This document shows, in pieces, positions 34,449-43,336 of a stretch of DNA of 64,000 bases. Origin of the DNA: Pseudomonas denitrificans (nom. rej.) (GTDB lineage: Bacteria > Pseudomonadota > Gammaproteobacteria > Pseudomonadales > Pseudomonadaceae). The stretch lies in the NCBI RefSeq assembly GCF_008807415.1, contig NZ_CP043626.1:1178001-1242000 (forward strand), in the 5' to 3' direction. The notes under the pieces are model-generated. The model was not told the DNA's origin. It saw only the letters and a list, made by a program, of their open reading frames with translations, and did no database searches. Every line of letters begins with the position of its first letter. Position 1 is the first letter of the stretch. Made by a program: the position numbers and the translations under genes.

Positions 34449-35315
34449 TCAGGTTTCCGGCGCAGTCGCTGCGAGCTGCGCGCACAGTTCGCGCAGTTGC
34501 TCGCACAGGCTGCGCCCGGCGCTGCCCAGCTCCGGGCGCGCATAAAGCGCCAGTTCCAGCCCCTCGATGGGTGCGAAACCTTCCTCGGCGGTCAGCACGC
34601 GATGGCCTTCGTGACGGCCGCGCAGGGGCAGCAGGCTGACGCCCATGCCCGCCGCCACCGCCGCTGAAAGGCTCGCCAGGCTGGCGCTGCTGTAGCTGAT
34701 GCGCCAGCGCCGGCCGCTGGCTTCCAGGGCGTGGATCATCTCCTGGCGATACAGCGCCCCCAGCGGGAAGACCACCAGCGGCAGCGGATCACGGGCGGCG
34801 GCGGGGGTGGCGGCGCTGTCCTGCCAGGCCAGGGGTTCGGGCCAGTGGGCGAGGCAGTCGCTGTCCGCGCCCCATTGCTTGACCAGCGCCAGGTCCAGTT
34901 CGCCGCTGCGGTACTGGCGCAGCAGCTCCTGGCTGAGGCCGCTGGAGACTTCCAGGCGCAGCCTCGGGCGTTCTGCGCTGAAGGCCGCCAGCAGCGGCAT
35001 CATCCGTTCGCCGGCGAAGTCCTCCGGCATGCCCAGGCGCAGCACGCCTTCGCTGTGCTCGCTGCTCAGCGCCTCGCGCGCCTCCGAGCCGAGTTCGAGG
35101 ATGCGTCGCGCGTAGCCCAGCAGCTGCTCGCCCTGTTCGGTGGGCAGCACCTGGCGCTGGCTGCGGTCCAGCAGGCGGCAGTCCAGGCTCTGCTCCAGCC
35201 GCAGGATCTGCTGGCTGACGGTGGACTGGGTGAGGTGCAGCAACTCGGCGGCGCGGGTGAAGTTGCCGGCGTCCACCACCATCACGAAGCTGCGCAGCAG
35301 GTTGGGGTCAAGCAT
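34449..35315 (-). CDS. LysR-type transcriptional regulator
   Basis: A 288-aa LysR-family protein. The helix-turn-helix is at about residues 3-60 (FTRAAELLHLTQSTVSQQILRLEQSLDCRLLDR), with effector domain motifs LRLEVSSGLSQELLRQYRSGELDLALVKQ. It belongs to the subgroup with VLPTEQGEQLLGYARRIL. I chose the ATG at 35315 over an in-frame GTG at 35327 because the protein then starts at the usual position before the helix-turn-helix. It is divergent from the ankyrin/deaminase/transporter cassette, with an inverted repeat between, and is the likely regulator of that cassette. Confidence 0.9.
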   Translation of the reverse strand: MLDPNLLRSFVMVVDAGNFTRAAELLHLTQSTVSQQILRLEQSLDCRLLDRSQRQVLPTEQGEQLLGYARRILELGSEAREALSSEHSEGVLRLGMPEDFAGERMMPLLAAFSAERPRLRLEVSSGLSQELLRQYRSGELDLALVKQWGADSDCLAHWPEPLAWQDSAATPAAARDPLPLVVFPLGALYRQEMIHALEASGRRWRISYSSASLASLSAAVAAGMGVSLLPLRGRHEGHRVLTAEEGFAPIEGLELALYARPELGSAGRSLCEQLRELCAQLAATAPET

Positions 35316-35336
35316 TGCGATTCCCACTGAAAGTCA

Positions 35337-35364
35337 TGTTTCTATTTAATTTCAGAATAGAACA
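35337..35364. promoter_or_regulatory. Near-perfect inverted repeat upstream of the ankyrin cassette
   Basis: TGTTTCTATT at 35337-35346 and AATAGAACA at 35356-35364 are complementary apart from one extra T. The AT-rich centre could hold a promoter. It lies between the divergent LysR (starts 35315) and ankyrin (starts 35425) genes and is the best candidate for the LysR operator. Confidence 0.55.
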
Positions 35365-35424
35365 TCCCTTCGTCATACTGGCTGCATTGATTAGAGGCAC
35401 GACAGCCATCACGGGGGAGCGCCC

Positions 35425-36060
35425 ATGGAAATGCCGATTGTTCAGACCGAGGACGTGCACAGCCGTGCCGCCGCAGACTCGCTATTGGGCGCTGCCAGCG
35501 ACGGTCGCGAAGCCGAGGTGGCGGCCCTGCTCAAACGCGGCGTACCGGTGGATGTGAGTGACGGGCAGGGCAACACGCCGCTGCTGCTGGCCACCGCCGG
35601 CAACCGTGTGGAAGTCGCGCGGCTGCTGATTGCCGCTGGCGCCGACGTCAACCGGCAGAACCGTATCCATGACAGCGCCTACCTGCTGGCCGGTGCGGCG
35701 GGGCGCCTGGAGATCCTCCGGCTGACCCTGGCCCACGGCGCCGACCTGCGCAGCACCAACCGCTATGGCGGCACGGCACTGATCCCGGCCTGCGAGCGCG
35801 GCCATGTGGAGGTGGTAGCGACACTGCTCAAGGCCGGCGTCGACCCCGATCACGTCAACAAGCTGGGCTGGACCGGGCTGCTCGAAGCCATCCTGCTCAG
35901 CGACGGCGGCCCGCGTCACCAGGCCATCGTGAAACAACTCATAGAAGCCGGGGCGAACCTGAACCTGGCCGACAACGACGGCGTCACGCCGCTGCAGCAC
36001 GCCCGCCAGCGCAACCAGACCACCATCGCCAGGATGCTGGAAGTCGCCGGCGCGCATTGA
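35425..36060 (+). CDS. Ankyrin-repeat protein
   Basis: A 211-aa protein made of about five ankyrin repeats (for example NTPLLLATAGNRVEVARLL, GAADVNRQN, GTALIPACERGHVEVVATLLKAG, VTPLQHARQRNQTTIARMLE). It has no signal peptide, so it is probably a cytoplasmic protein-interaction scaffold. It is the first gene of a cassette with a nucleoside deaminase (25 bp later) and an MFS transporter that overlaps the deaminase gene. Its partner is unknown; cassette organisation suggests it binds the deaminase or the regulator, which is inference. Confidence 0.88.
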   Translation: MEMPIVQTEDVHSRAAADSLLGAASDGREAEVAALLKRGVPVDVSDGQGNTPLLLATAGNRVEVARLLIAAGADVNRQNRIHDSAYLLAGAAGRLEILRLTLAHGADLRSTNRYGGTALIPACERGHVEVVATLLKAGVDPDHVNKLGWTGLLEAILLSDGGPRHQAIVKQLIEAGANLNLADNDGVTPLQHARQRNQTTIARMLEVAGAH

Positions 36061-36085
36061 TCGAACCGATTCGCTGGAAACTGCC

Positions 36086-36541
36086 ATGTCACACGAAGTC
36101 TTCATGCGCGAGGCCCTGCAACTGGCCCGCGACAACATCGAGGCCGGCGGCCGCCCGTTCGGCGCCGTGCTGGTCAAGGACGGCCGGGTGATCGCCCGCG
36201 CCGCCAACTCCATCCACCTGGATTTCGACCCCACCGCCCACGCCGAGCTGCTGGCAATCCGCCGTGCCTCGGCGGTGCTGGGCATGTCGCGGCTGGACGG
36301 CTGCGTGATCTACGCCAGCGGCCACCCATGCCCGATGTGCCTGGCGGCCATGCACCTGTGCGGCGTGGAAGGCGCGTACTTTGCCTATTCCAACGACGAT
36401 GGCGAGCCGTTCGGGCTGTCGACTGCTGCCGTGTACCAGCAGATGACCCAGCCGCCGCAGTGGCAGTCGGTACCGCTGCGCGCTCTGCGTCCGAGCGGTG
36501 AAGAGGGTCTTTACAACCATTGGCAGGAGCAGCGCTCGTGA
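36086..36541 (+). CDS. Nucleoside/guanine deaminase-like protein (CDA fold)
   Basis: A 151-aa zinc-dependent deaminase of the tRNA-adenosine/guanine-deaminase group. Zinc ligands are His52 in TAHAELLAI, with catalytic Glu54, and Cys82/Cys85 in HPCPMCLAAMH. Residues after this (YFAYSNDDGEPFGL) resemble guanine deaminase GuaD of the B. subtilis type. It would act on a free purine or related base rather than tRNA, in keeping with the adjacent transporter. The stop overlaps the GTG start of the MFS gene, so the two are coupled. Confidence 0.85.
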   Translation: MSHEVFMREALQLARDNIEAGGRPFGAVLVKDGRVIARAANSIHLDFDPTAHAELLAIRRASAVLGMSRLDGCVIYASGHPCPMCLAAMHLCGVEGAYFAYSNDDGEPFGLSTAAVYQQMTQPPQWQSVPLRALRPSGEEGLYNHWQEQRS

Positions 36542-37758
36542 GCCGCGGCATGAGCCTGCCGGCGCAGGGAGAGTCGGCGGAGCAGAGCAGCCACGCCGGC
36601 TGGATCGGCCTGCTGGTGATAGTCGCGCTGGGCATCAACCTGCGGCCGATCCTCACCTCCATCGGCCCGCTGCTGGCCGATATCCACGATGCCACCGGCC
36701 TGGGCTTCCAGGGCCTGTCGATGCTGACGGTGTTGCCGGTGCTGTGCATGGGCCTGTTCGCCCTGGGCCTGCCGTGGGTCGGCCCGCGCCTGGGTGAGAG
36801 CCGCGGCATGGTGCTCGGCCTGCTGGCCATTGGCGCGGCCTGCTTCTGGCGGCTGCTGCTGGACAGCGGCTTCGCCCTGATCGCCAGCGCGGTGCTGGCG
36901 GGCTGCGGCGTGGCGGTGATCCAGGCGTTCGTGCCGGGCGTGATCAAGCGCTGGTTCCCGCACAAGGTGCCGTCGGCCATGGGCCTCTACTCGGCATCGC
37001 TGATGGCCGGGGGCGGCAGCGCGGCCGTACTGGCGCCGGTGGTATCGGAGCACTTCCACCGCTGGCAGGACGGCCTTGGCGCCTGGCTGCTGCTGGCTGT
37101 CGTCGGCCTGCTGCTGTGGTCCGTCGCCCGCCCGCGCGAGACGCCGGTGGCCGCGCCGCCCAGGCAGAAGGTGCAGCACTATTTCGGCAGCCGTCGCGCC
37201 TGGCTGCTGGCCTTGTACTTCGGCCTGATCAACGGCGGCTACACCAGCATGGTGGCCTGGTTGCCGGTGTATTACCGCCAGCTTGGCTGGACGGCACAGG
37301 CCAGCGGCCAGCTGATCGGCCTGATGACCATCTTCCAGGTGATCGCCGCGCTGACCATCCCGCTGCTGATCCGCCGCTCGCTGGATCGCCGTGGCTGGCT
37401 GTGCCTGTGCCTGCTGATCCAACTCGCCGGCTTCGTCGGGCTGATCTGCGCGCCGCTGCACCTGCCGGGCATCTGGGTGGCGATGATCGGCTACGGCCTG
37501 GGCGCCTGCTTCGCCCTGAGCCTGACCCTGACCCTGGACCACCTTGCCGACGCCGGCGCAGCCGGGCGCCTGGCGGCCTTCGTGCAGGGCATTGGCTTCA
37601 TCGTCACCGGCATCGTGCCTTACGTCACCGGCTGGCTGCGCGACAGTACCGGCAGCTTCCAGGCTTCCTGGGTCCTGCTGGCGGTGTCGGTGGTGCTGAT
37701 GCTGGGCGTGACCCTGCGCTTCTCGCCCAAAGGCTATGCGCGGGCGATGCAGCACTGA
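36538..37758 (+). CDS. MFS transporter, CynX/NimT family
   Basis: About 406 aa and 12 membrane segments. The N-terminal segment WIGLLVIVALGINLRPILTSIGPLL is the CynX/NimT family signature, in which members move cyanate, 2-nitroimidazole or similar small nitrogenous compounds. A GTG start at 36538 was chosen because AGGAG lies 8 nt upstream and the GTGA overlap with the deaminase stop is typical of coupling; ATG at 36550 is the alternative. Function with the deaminase suggests uptake or export of a purine-like or heterocyclic nitrogen compound, which is inference. Confidence 0.86.
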   Translation: MSRGMSLPAQGESAEQSSHAGWIGLLVIVALGINLRPILTSIGPLLADIHDATGLGFQGLSMLTVLPVLCMGLFALGLPWVGPRLGESRGMVLGLLAIGAACFWRLLLDSGFALIASAVLAGCGVAVIQAFVPGVIKRWFPHKVPSAMGLYSASLMAGGGSAAVLAPVVSEHFHRWQDGLGAWLLLAVVGLLLWSVARPRETPVAAPPRQKVQHYFGSRRAWLLALYFGLINGGYTSMVAWLPVYYRQLGWTAQASGQLIGLMTIFQVIAALTIPLLIRRSLDRRGWLCLCLLIQLAGFVGLICAPLHLPGIWVAMIGYGLGACFALSLTLTLDHLADAGAAGRLAAFVQGIGFIVTGIVPYVTGWLRDSTGSFQASWVLLAVSVVLMLGVTLRFSPKGYARAMQH

Positions 37759-37772
37759 GGCTGGCTGAAACG

Positions 37773-37802
37773 AAAATGGCGCCCCGAGGGCGCCATTTTT
37801 TT
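37773..37802. terminator. Strong rho-independent terminator
   Basis: AAAATGGCGCCC-CGA-GGGCGCCATTTTTT, a 12-bp stem with flanking A and T runs. It ends the MFS transcript and the convergent small membrane-protein gene. Confidence 0.9.
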
Positions 37803-37812
37803 GCCTGCATCG

Positions 37813-38013
37813 TTACACCGAGGTAGCGATGTAGATGCGGTAGGCAATGATCGACAGCATGCTCAGCGTGCCGACCCACATCAGGAACACGCCCACCGGG
37901 CGCTGGCGGATGGTGAAGCCGATGCCCAGCATGAACATGCCGAAGACGATGATGCCGAGGGTGATGAAGAGAGACGTGGGGTCCAGCGGGATGAAATGGG
38001 CAGTGGCGTCCAC
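37813..38013 (-). CDS. Small membrane protein, 66 aa
   Basis: Two predicted membrane helices: SLFITLGIIVFGMFMLGIGFTI and VGVFLMWVGTLSMLSIIAYRIYI, joined by a basic RQRP loop. It uses a GTG start at 38013 with AAGGA upstream. No family was recognised. It ends at the terminator shared with the MFS gene. Similar two-helix proteins are common in Pseudomonas; no function is claimed. Confidence 0.75.
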   Translation of the reverse strand: MDATAHFIPLDPTSLFITLGIIVFGMFMLGIGFTIRQRPVGVFLMWVGTLSMLSIIAYRIYIATSV

Positions 38014-38130
38014 GGCGTGTCCTTGTCTGAAATATCCGATATAGAGAGTCTAGGCCAGAGCAGGACCGAACTCCTTTGATCCCTGGCAAGTCGGTCCGGA
38101 TCATAGCGGCCCGCGGCGCTCAGCCCAAGC

Positions 38131-38325
38131 TCAGGTCTCCAGCAGGAGCCGGCCCTTGCCCGTGAGGGCAAGCTGCAGGCCGCGCCGTTCGGCGAATCCG
38201 AGGTGTACCAGCAGCCACTTCAAACGAGGGTGGATGACCTCGCCGCGTCTGACGCCGAGGAGGAGCCGGCACAGCTCGCTGTCGCCGGAGGATGGTGGAC
38301 TTCTCTCGACCTCGTTGTTGAGCAC
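38131..38325 (-). CDS. Hypothetical protein, 64 aa
   Basis: Not recognised. Starts with GTG at 38325 preceded by GGGAAG. The sequence PRLKWLLVHLGFAERRGLQLALTGKGRLLLE is reminiscent of a winged-helix end, but the protein is too short to judge. The 118-bp gap to the small membrane-protein gene and the 265-bp gap to the next gene (38326-38590) hold nothing else except a terminator. It could be a chance open frame. Confidence 0.45.
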   Translation of the reverse strand: MLNNEVERSPPSSGDSELCRLLLGVRRGEVIHPRLKWLLVHLGFAERRGLQLALTGKGRLLLET

Positions 38326-38516
38326 TGAGCGGCTTCCCTGATTCTTGATGTCAGTGAATTCTGAATTCGAACCGGCTTCAGCTTATTTTTATTTGCTATC
38401 GGAAAACACTGATCGACATCTGGGTTTCTGACAGATTCTCGAACCGGCGTCCTTGGGGCTTGCCTGCGTGGGGCAGAAAGTGACCGGCTGCGCGGGAACT
38501 GCCTGGCGGCGGGCAT

Positions 38517-38553
38517 AAAAAAGCCCCGCGGTCCGGAGCGTCAGACCGCGGGG
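38517..38553 (-). terminator. Rho-independent terminator of the mexEF-oprN operon
   Basis: On the minus strand CCCCGCGGTC, a 10-nt loop, then GACCGCGGGG is followed by TTTTTT. It lies 38 bp after the outer-membrane factor stop and ends the efflux operon. Confidence 0.9.
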
Positions 38554-38590
38554 TCAGAAGGTCGGGAGATTCCCGACCGGGGAGGATCGA

Positions 38591-40027
38591 TCAGGCTGCC
38601 GGCGTCGGCTGCCAGCCGCCGCCAAGGGCCTTGTAGATCGCCACGATGCCGCGATACACGTCGACTTCCGCCAGGGCCTGGGCGTCCTCGGCGGCCAGCT
38701 GTTCGCGCTCGGCGTCCAGCAGGTTGAGGAAGTCCACGGTGCCCTCGCGGTATTGCAGGCCGGCCTGTTGCGCGGCATTGCGGCTGGCTTCGGACTGGCG
38801 CACCAGCGACACCAGGCGCTGCTGGCGCTTGCCGTAGTCGCTGAAGGCGTTCGACGACTCTTCCAGCGCCAGCAGGACTTGCTGCTCGTAGGTCGCCAGG
38901 GCGCCGTCGGCATCGGCCTTGGAGGCGCGCAGGCGGGCCCGCACGCTGCCCAGGTCGAAGGCCGCCCAGGTGATGCTCGGGGCCACGCCCCAGGCGCTGG
39001 CGGCGGACGAGCCGATCTGCGAACCACGCCCGGCGGTGTAGCCGAGGAAGCCGCCGAGGCTGACTTTCGGGAACAGGTCGGCGGTGGCCACGCCCACGTC
39101 CGCGGTGGCGGCCGCCAGGCGGCGTTCGGCGGAGGCGACGTCCGGCCGGCGACGCAGCAGCTCGCCCGGATCTCCAATGGGCAGGGCCTTGGCGATGGCC
39201 GGCAGTTTCTTCGGCGACAGGTCCACGCTCAGCGCGTCCGGGCGCTGGCCGAGGAGGGTGGCGATGCGGTTGCGCTGGCGTACTTCCTCGGCCTGCAGTT
39301 GCGGCACGCTGGCTTCGGTGGAAGCCAGGCGCGCTTCGGCACGCTGCACGTCCAGTTCGCTGCCGACGCCGGCGTCGCGCAGCTGGATGGTCAGGTCACG
39401 GGACTCGCGCTGGTTGTCCAGGTTGCTCTTGGCGATGCTCTCGCGCAGTTGCGCACCGCGCAGCTGTCCATAGGCATCGGCCAGCTCGGCGATCAGGCTG
39501 ACCTGCAACTGCTGCAGGTCGGCGACTATGGCTTCGCTCTGCGCGTCGCTGGATTCCAGCTGGCGACGCACGCGGCCGAACAGGTCAACTTCCCAGATCA
39601 TGTCCAGGCCCAGGTCGTAGCGCTCCTGGTTCACCCGGTCCTCGGTCTGGCCGGGCACCTGGCCCTTGCCAACCTGGCCTTCGGCGCGGCTGGTGACCGT
39701 GGGGAAACGATCATTGGCAACGTCGTCGCGGATCGCCCGCGAAGCCAGCACGCGGGCATAGGCCACGCGCAGCTCGCGGTTTTCCTTGAGGGCCTGGTCG
39801 ACCAGCTGGGTCAGCACCGGGTCATCGAACTGTTTCCACCAGGCGTCTTCGAAGCGGGTGCGGTCGTAGTTCTGCGCCTGGGCGTTGCTGTCCAGTTGGG
39901 CCGGCGCGGTGTCCGGCTTCTGGTAGTCGGGGCCGACCATGCACGCGCTGAGGGCCAGCGCGAGCAGGGAAGGGACGAACAGTTTCACGGCACTCTTGCT
40001 CACAGCATTGATGGTCATGACGCTCAT
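38591..40027 (-). CDS. oprN: Outer-membrane efflux factor of the MexEF pump, OprN-like
   Basis: A 478-aa TolC-type channel, near the 472 aa of OprN. The lipobox (LALSAC) is followed by MVGPDYQKPDTAP; two helical outer-membrane-factor repeats follow, with the expected RRRPDVASAERRLAAATADVGVATADLFPKVSLGG and ending GGGWQPTPA. The ATG at 40027 overlaps the mexF stop by 4 bp, so it is coupled; a second ATG at 40018 is possible. Last gene of mexEF-oprN, followed by a strong terminator. Confidence 0.9.
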   Translation of the reverse strand: MSVMTINAVSKSAVKLFVPSLLALALSACMVGPDYQKPDTAPAQLDSNAQAQNYDRTRFEDAWWKQFDDPVLTQLVDQALKENRELRVAYARVLASRAIRDDVANDRFPTVTSRAEGQVGKGQVPGQTEDRVNQERYDLGLDMIWEVDLFGRVRRQLESSDAQSEAIVADLQQLQVSLIAELADAYGQLRGAQLRESIAKSNLDNQRESRDLTIQLRDAGVGSELDVQRAEARLASTEASVPQLQAEEVRQRNRIATLLGQRPDALSVDLSPKKLPAIAKALPIGDPGELLRRRPDVASAERRLAAATADVGVATADLFPKVSLGGFLGYTAGRGSQIGSSAASAWGVAPSITWAAFDLGSVRARLRASKADADGALATYEQQVLLALEESSNAFSDYGKRQQRLVSLVRQSEASRNAAQQAGLQYREGTVDFLNLLDAEREQLAAEDAQALAEVDVYRGIVAIYKALGGGWQPTPAA

Positions 40028-43000
40028 GCCTGGTGGGCCTCGTTATTGGTCGTGTGGCTCAGGGCGGCGCGTTCCTGTTTCTTCGCCTCACGGGCTTCCA
40101 TGAAGCGGCGGATCAGCACATAGAAGACCGGGGTCAGCAGCAGGCCGAAGAAGGTCACGCCGAGCATCCCGGAGAACACCGCGACACCCATGGCATGGCG
40201 CATTTCGGCGCCGGCGCCGGACGACAGCACCAGGGGCACCACGCCCATGATGAAGGCGATGGAGGTCATCAGGATCGGCCGCAGACGCAGGCGGCAGGCT
40301 TCCAGTACCGCGCTCAGGCGGTCCATGCCTTCGTCCTGCTTGTCCTTGGCGAACTCGACGATGAGGATCGCGTTCTTGCACGCCAGGCCCACCAGTACGA
40401 TCAGGCCGATCTGGGTGAAGATGTTGTTGTCGCCACCGGACAGGATCACGCCCGCGATGGCCGACAGCAGGGTCATCGGCACGATCAGGATCACCGCCAG
40501 CGGCAGGCCCCAGCTCTCGTACAGCGCGGCCAGCACCAGGAAGGCGAGCAGCACGCAGAGCGGGAACACGTAGATCGCGGAGTTGCCGGCGAGGATCTGC
40601 TGGTAGGTCAGCTCGGTCCATTCGTAGGTCATGCCATTGGGCAGCTCCTGCTTGAGCAGGCGCTCGATGGCAGCCTCGGCCTGGCCGGAGCTGTAGCCCG
40701 GTGCGGCAGCGCCGTTGATCTCGGCGGTGATGAAGCCGTTGTAGTGCATCACGCGGTCGGGGCCGGAGGTGTCGCTGATCTTGATGAAGGTCGCCAGCGG
40801 AACCATTTCACCCAGGTTGTTGCGCACCTTCAGCTGGCCGATCTGCTCGGGTTCGAGACGGAACTGCTGCTCGCCCTGGACGTTCACCTGGTAGGTGCGG
40901 CCGAAGCGGTTGAAGTCGTTCGCGTACAGCGAGCCTAAGTAGACCTGCAGAGTGTCGAAGATGTCGCTGATCGCCACCCCGTGGGTCTTGGCCTTCTCGC
41001 GGTCGATGGCGGCATCCACCTGCGGCACGTTCACCTGGTAGCTGGTGAACACCGACATGGGGTTCAGCTCCGGCAGCGCGCGGGCCTTGTTGAGGATGTT
41101 CTGGGTCTGCGCGTAGAGCTCCTCGTAACCGGCGTTGCCACGGTCCTCGATCTGCAGGCGGAAGCCACCGATGGTGCCCAGCCCCTGTACCGGCGGCGGC
41201 GGGAAGATCGCGATGTAGGCGTCCTGGATATCGGCGAACTGCTTGTTCAGCTCGGCGGCGATCTCGTTGGCCGACATGCCCGGGCCTTTACGCTCGCTGA
41301 AGTCCTTGAGCGGGGTGAAGACGATGCCGCTGTTGGGGCTGTTGGTGAAGCCGTTGATCGACAGGCCGGGGAAGGACACGGTGTGCTCGATGCCCGGGTG
41401 CTTGCCGGCGATTTCCGACATGCGCTTGATCACAGCTTCCGTGCGGTCCAGCGTGGCGGCGTCGGGCAGTTGCGCGAAGGCCACCAGGTACTGCTTGTCC
41501 TGCTGCGGCACGAAACCGGTCGGGGTGCTGGAGAAGCCCAGGTAGGTCAGGCCGATCAGCCCCGCATACAGCAGCAGCGCGATGGAGCTGCCACGCAGCA
41601 CGCGGGTGACGGTGCCGACATAGCCGTGGCTGGCGCGGTCGAAGAAGCGGTTGAACGGACGGAACAGCCAGCCGCCCAGCAGCTTGTCCAGCAGCACCGA
41701 GAAGCGGTCCTTCGGCTCGTGGTGCCCCTTGAGCAGCACGGCGGACAGCGCTGGCGACAGGGTCAGCGAGTTGAACGCGGAGATCACCGTGGAGATCGCG
41801 ATGGTCAAGGCGAACTGCCGGTAGAACTGCCCGGTGAGGCCGGAGATGAACGCGGTAGGGATGAACACGGCGCACAGTACCAGCGCGGTGGCGATGATCG
41901 GGCCGGTCACTTCCTTCATGGCGCGCTTGGTCGCCTCGATGGGGGTGAGGCCCAGCCCGATGTTCCGCTCGACGTTCTCCACCACCACGATGGCGTCGTC
42001 CACCACGATGCCGATGGCCAGTACCAGGCCGAACAGCGACAGCGCGTTGAGCGAGAAGCCGAAGGCGTGCATCACCGCGAAGGTGCCGATCAGCGACACC
42101 GGCACGGCGGCCAGCGGGATGATCGAGGCGCGCCAGGTCTGCAGGAACAGCACGACCACCAGCACCACCAGGATCAGGGCTTCGAACAGGGTGTGCACCA
42201 CTGCTTCGATGGAGCCGCGAACGAAGATGGTCGGGTCATAGACGATGGAGTAGTCCACGCCCTGGGGGAAGTCTTTCTTCAGCTCGGCCATCTTCTCGCG
42301 CACCAGGTTGGAGATGGCGATGGCGTTGGAACCGGGGCGCTGGAAGATCGGGATGGCGACCGCCGGCTGGTTGTCCAGCAGCGAGCGCAGGGCGTACTGG
42401 CTGGAGCCGAGTTCGACGCGGGCGATGTCCTTCAGGCGGGTGATCTCGCCGTCCGGGCCGCTGCGGATGATGATGTTCTCGAACTCTTCCTCGGTGACCA
42501 GGCGACCCTGGGTGTTGATCGACAGCTGGAAGCTGGTGTCGCTCGGCGAGGGCGGGGCGCCCAGCGAACCGGCGGCGACCTGGCGGTTCTGTTCGCGGAT
42601 CGCGGCGACCACGTCGGTGGCGGTCAGGTTGCGCGAGGCGACCTTGTTCGGGTCCAGCCAGACACGCAGGGAGTAGTCGCCCATGCCGAACAGCTGCACG
42701 TCGCCCACGCCGTCCAGGCGCGCCAGCTCATCCTTGATGTTGAGGATGGCGTAGTTGGACAGGTAGAGCATGTCGTAGCGGTTATCCGGCGAGGTCAGGT
42801 GCACGACCATGGTCAGGTCGGGCGAGGCCTTGTCGACGGTAATGCCGATCCGCGTGACTTCCTCGGGCAGCTTGGGCTGCGTGCGGGTCACACGGTTCTG
42901 CACCTGCACCTGCGCATTGTCCAGGTCGGTGCCCAGGGCAAACGTGATGGTCAGGGTCATCTTGCCGTCGGCGGTGGACTGCGAGGACATGTAGAGCATG

Positions 43001-43227
43001 TTCTCGACGCCGGTGATGGCCTGTTCCAGCGGTGCGGCGACGGTCTCGCCGATCACCTTGGGGTTGGCGCCGGGGAAGTTGGCGCGCACCACCACGGTGG
43101 GCGGCACGACCTCGGGGTATTCGCTGATCGGTAGCTGGAACAGCGAGATGGCCCCGCCGATCAGGATGATCAGCGACAGCACGGCGGCGAAGATCGGCCG
43201 CTGGATGAAGAATTGCGAAAAGTTCAT
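40024..43227 (-). CDS. mexF: RND efflux inner-membrane transporter MexF
   Basis: RND pump subunit of 1067 aa (MexF is 1062). It begins MNFSQFFIQRPIFAAVLS as in MexF, shows the TM4 proton-relay motif [21 protein letters not shown], and ends with the expected C-terminal helices (GLACKNAILIVEFAKD). MexEF-OprN exports chloramphenicol, fluoroquinolones, trimethoprim and quorum-sensing precursors in P. aeruginosa. The ATG at 43227 was chosen over upstream open frame because CAGGAA precedes it. There is a 109-bp gap from mexE. Confidence 0.95.
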   Translation of the reverse strand: MNFSQFFIQRPIFAAVLSLIILIGGAISLFQLPISEYPEVVPPTVVVRANFPGANPKVIGETVAAPLEQAITGVENMLYMSSQSTADGKMTLTITFALGTDLDNAQVQVQNRVTRTQPKLPEEVTRIGITVDKASPDLTMVVHLTSPDNRYDMLYLSNYAILNIKDELARLDGVGDVQLFGMGDYSLRVWLDPNKVASRNLTATDVVAAIREQNRQVAAGSLGAPPSPSDTSFQLSINTQGRLVTEEEFENIIIRSGPDGEITRLKDIARVELGSSQYALRSLLDNQPAVAIPIFQRPGSNAIAISNLVREKMAELKKDFPQGVDYSIVYDPTIFVRGSIEAVVHTLFEALILVVLVVVLFLQTWRASIIPLAAVPVSLIGTFAVMHAFGFSLNALSLFGLVLAIGIVVDDAIVVVENVERNIGLGLTPIEATKRAMKEVTGPIIATALVLCAVFIPTAFISGLTGQFYRQFALTIAISTVISAFNSLTLSPALSAVLLKGHHEPKDRFSVLLDKLLGGWLFRPFNRFFDRASHGYVGTVTRVLRGSSIALLLYAGLIGLTYLGFSSTPTGFVPQQDKQYLVAFAQLPDAATLDRTEAVIKRMSEIAGKHPGIEHTVSFPGLSINGFTNSPNSGIVFTPLKDFSERKGPGMSANEIAAELNKQFADIQDAYIAIFPPPPVQGLGTIGGFRLQIEDRGNAGYEELYAQTQNILNKARALPELNPMSVFTSYQVNVPQVDAAIDREKAKTHGVAISDIFDTLQVYLGSLYANDFNRFGRTYQVNVQGEQQFRLEPEQIGQLKVRNNLGEMVPLATFIKISDTSGPDRVMHYNGFITAEINGAAAPGYSSGQAEAAIERLLKQELPNGMTYEWTELTYQQILAGNSAIYVFPLCVLLAFLVLAALYESWGLPLAVILIVPMTLLSAIAGVILSGGDNNIFTQIGLIVLVGLACKNAILIVEFAKDKQDEGMDRLSAVLEACRLRLRPILMTSIAFIMGVVPLVLSSGAGAEMRHAMGVAVFSGMLGVTFFGLLLTPVFYVLIRRFMEAREAKKQERAALSHTTNNEAHQA

Positions 43228-43336
43228 GGCTGGTTCCTGTCGCGAACGCTGCGGTTCGCCAAACCCGGGACAAAGGTCACCCAAGGCCCTGGTAGGACAG
43301 GGCCTGGTACATCAGTTCATGGATTACGGGTTGGGG

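Noticed and set aside
38341..38516. Short minus-strand open frame (to 38516) upstream of the 64-aa hypothetical gene
   Set aside because: Composition is not protein-like and no start signal was seen; the sequence is locally AT-rich intergenic DNA.
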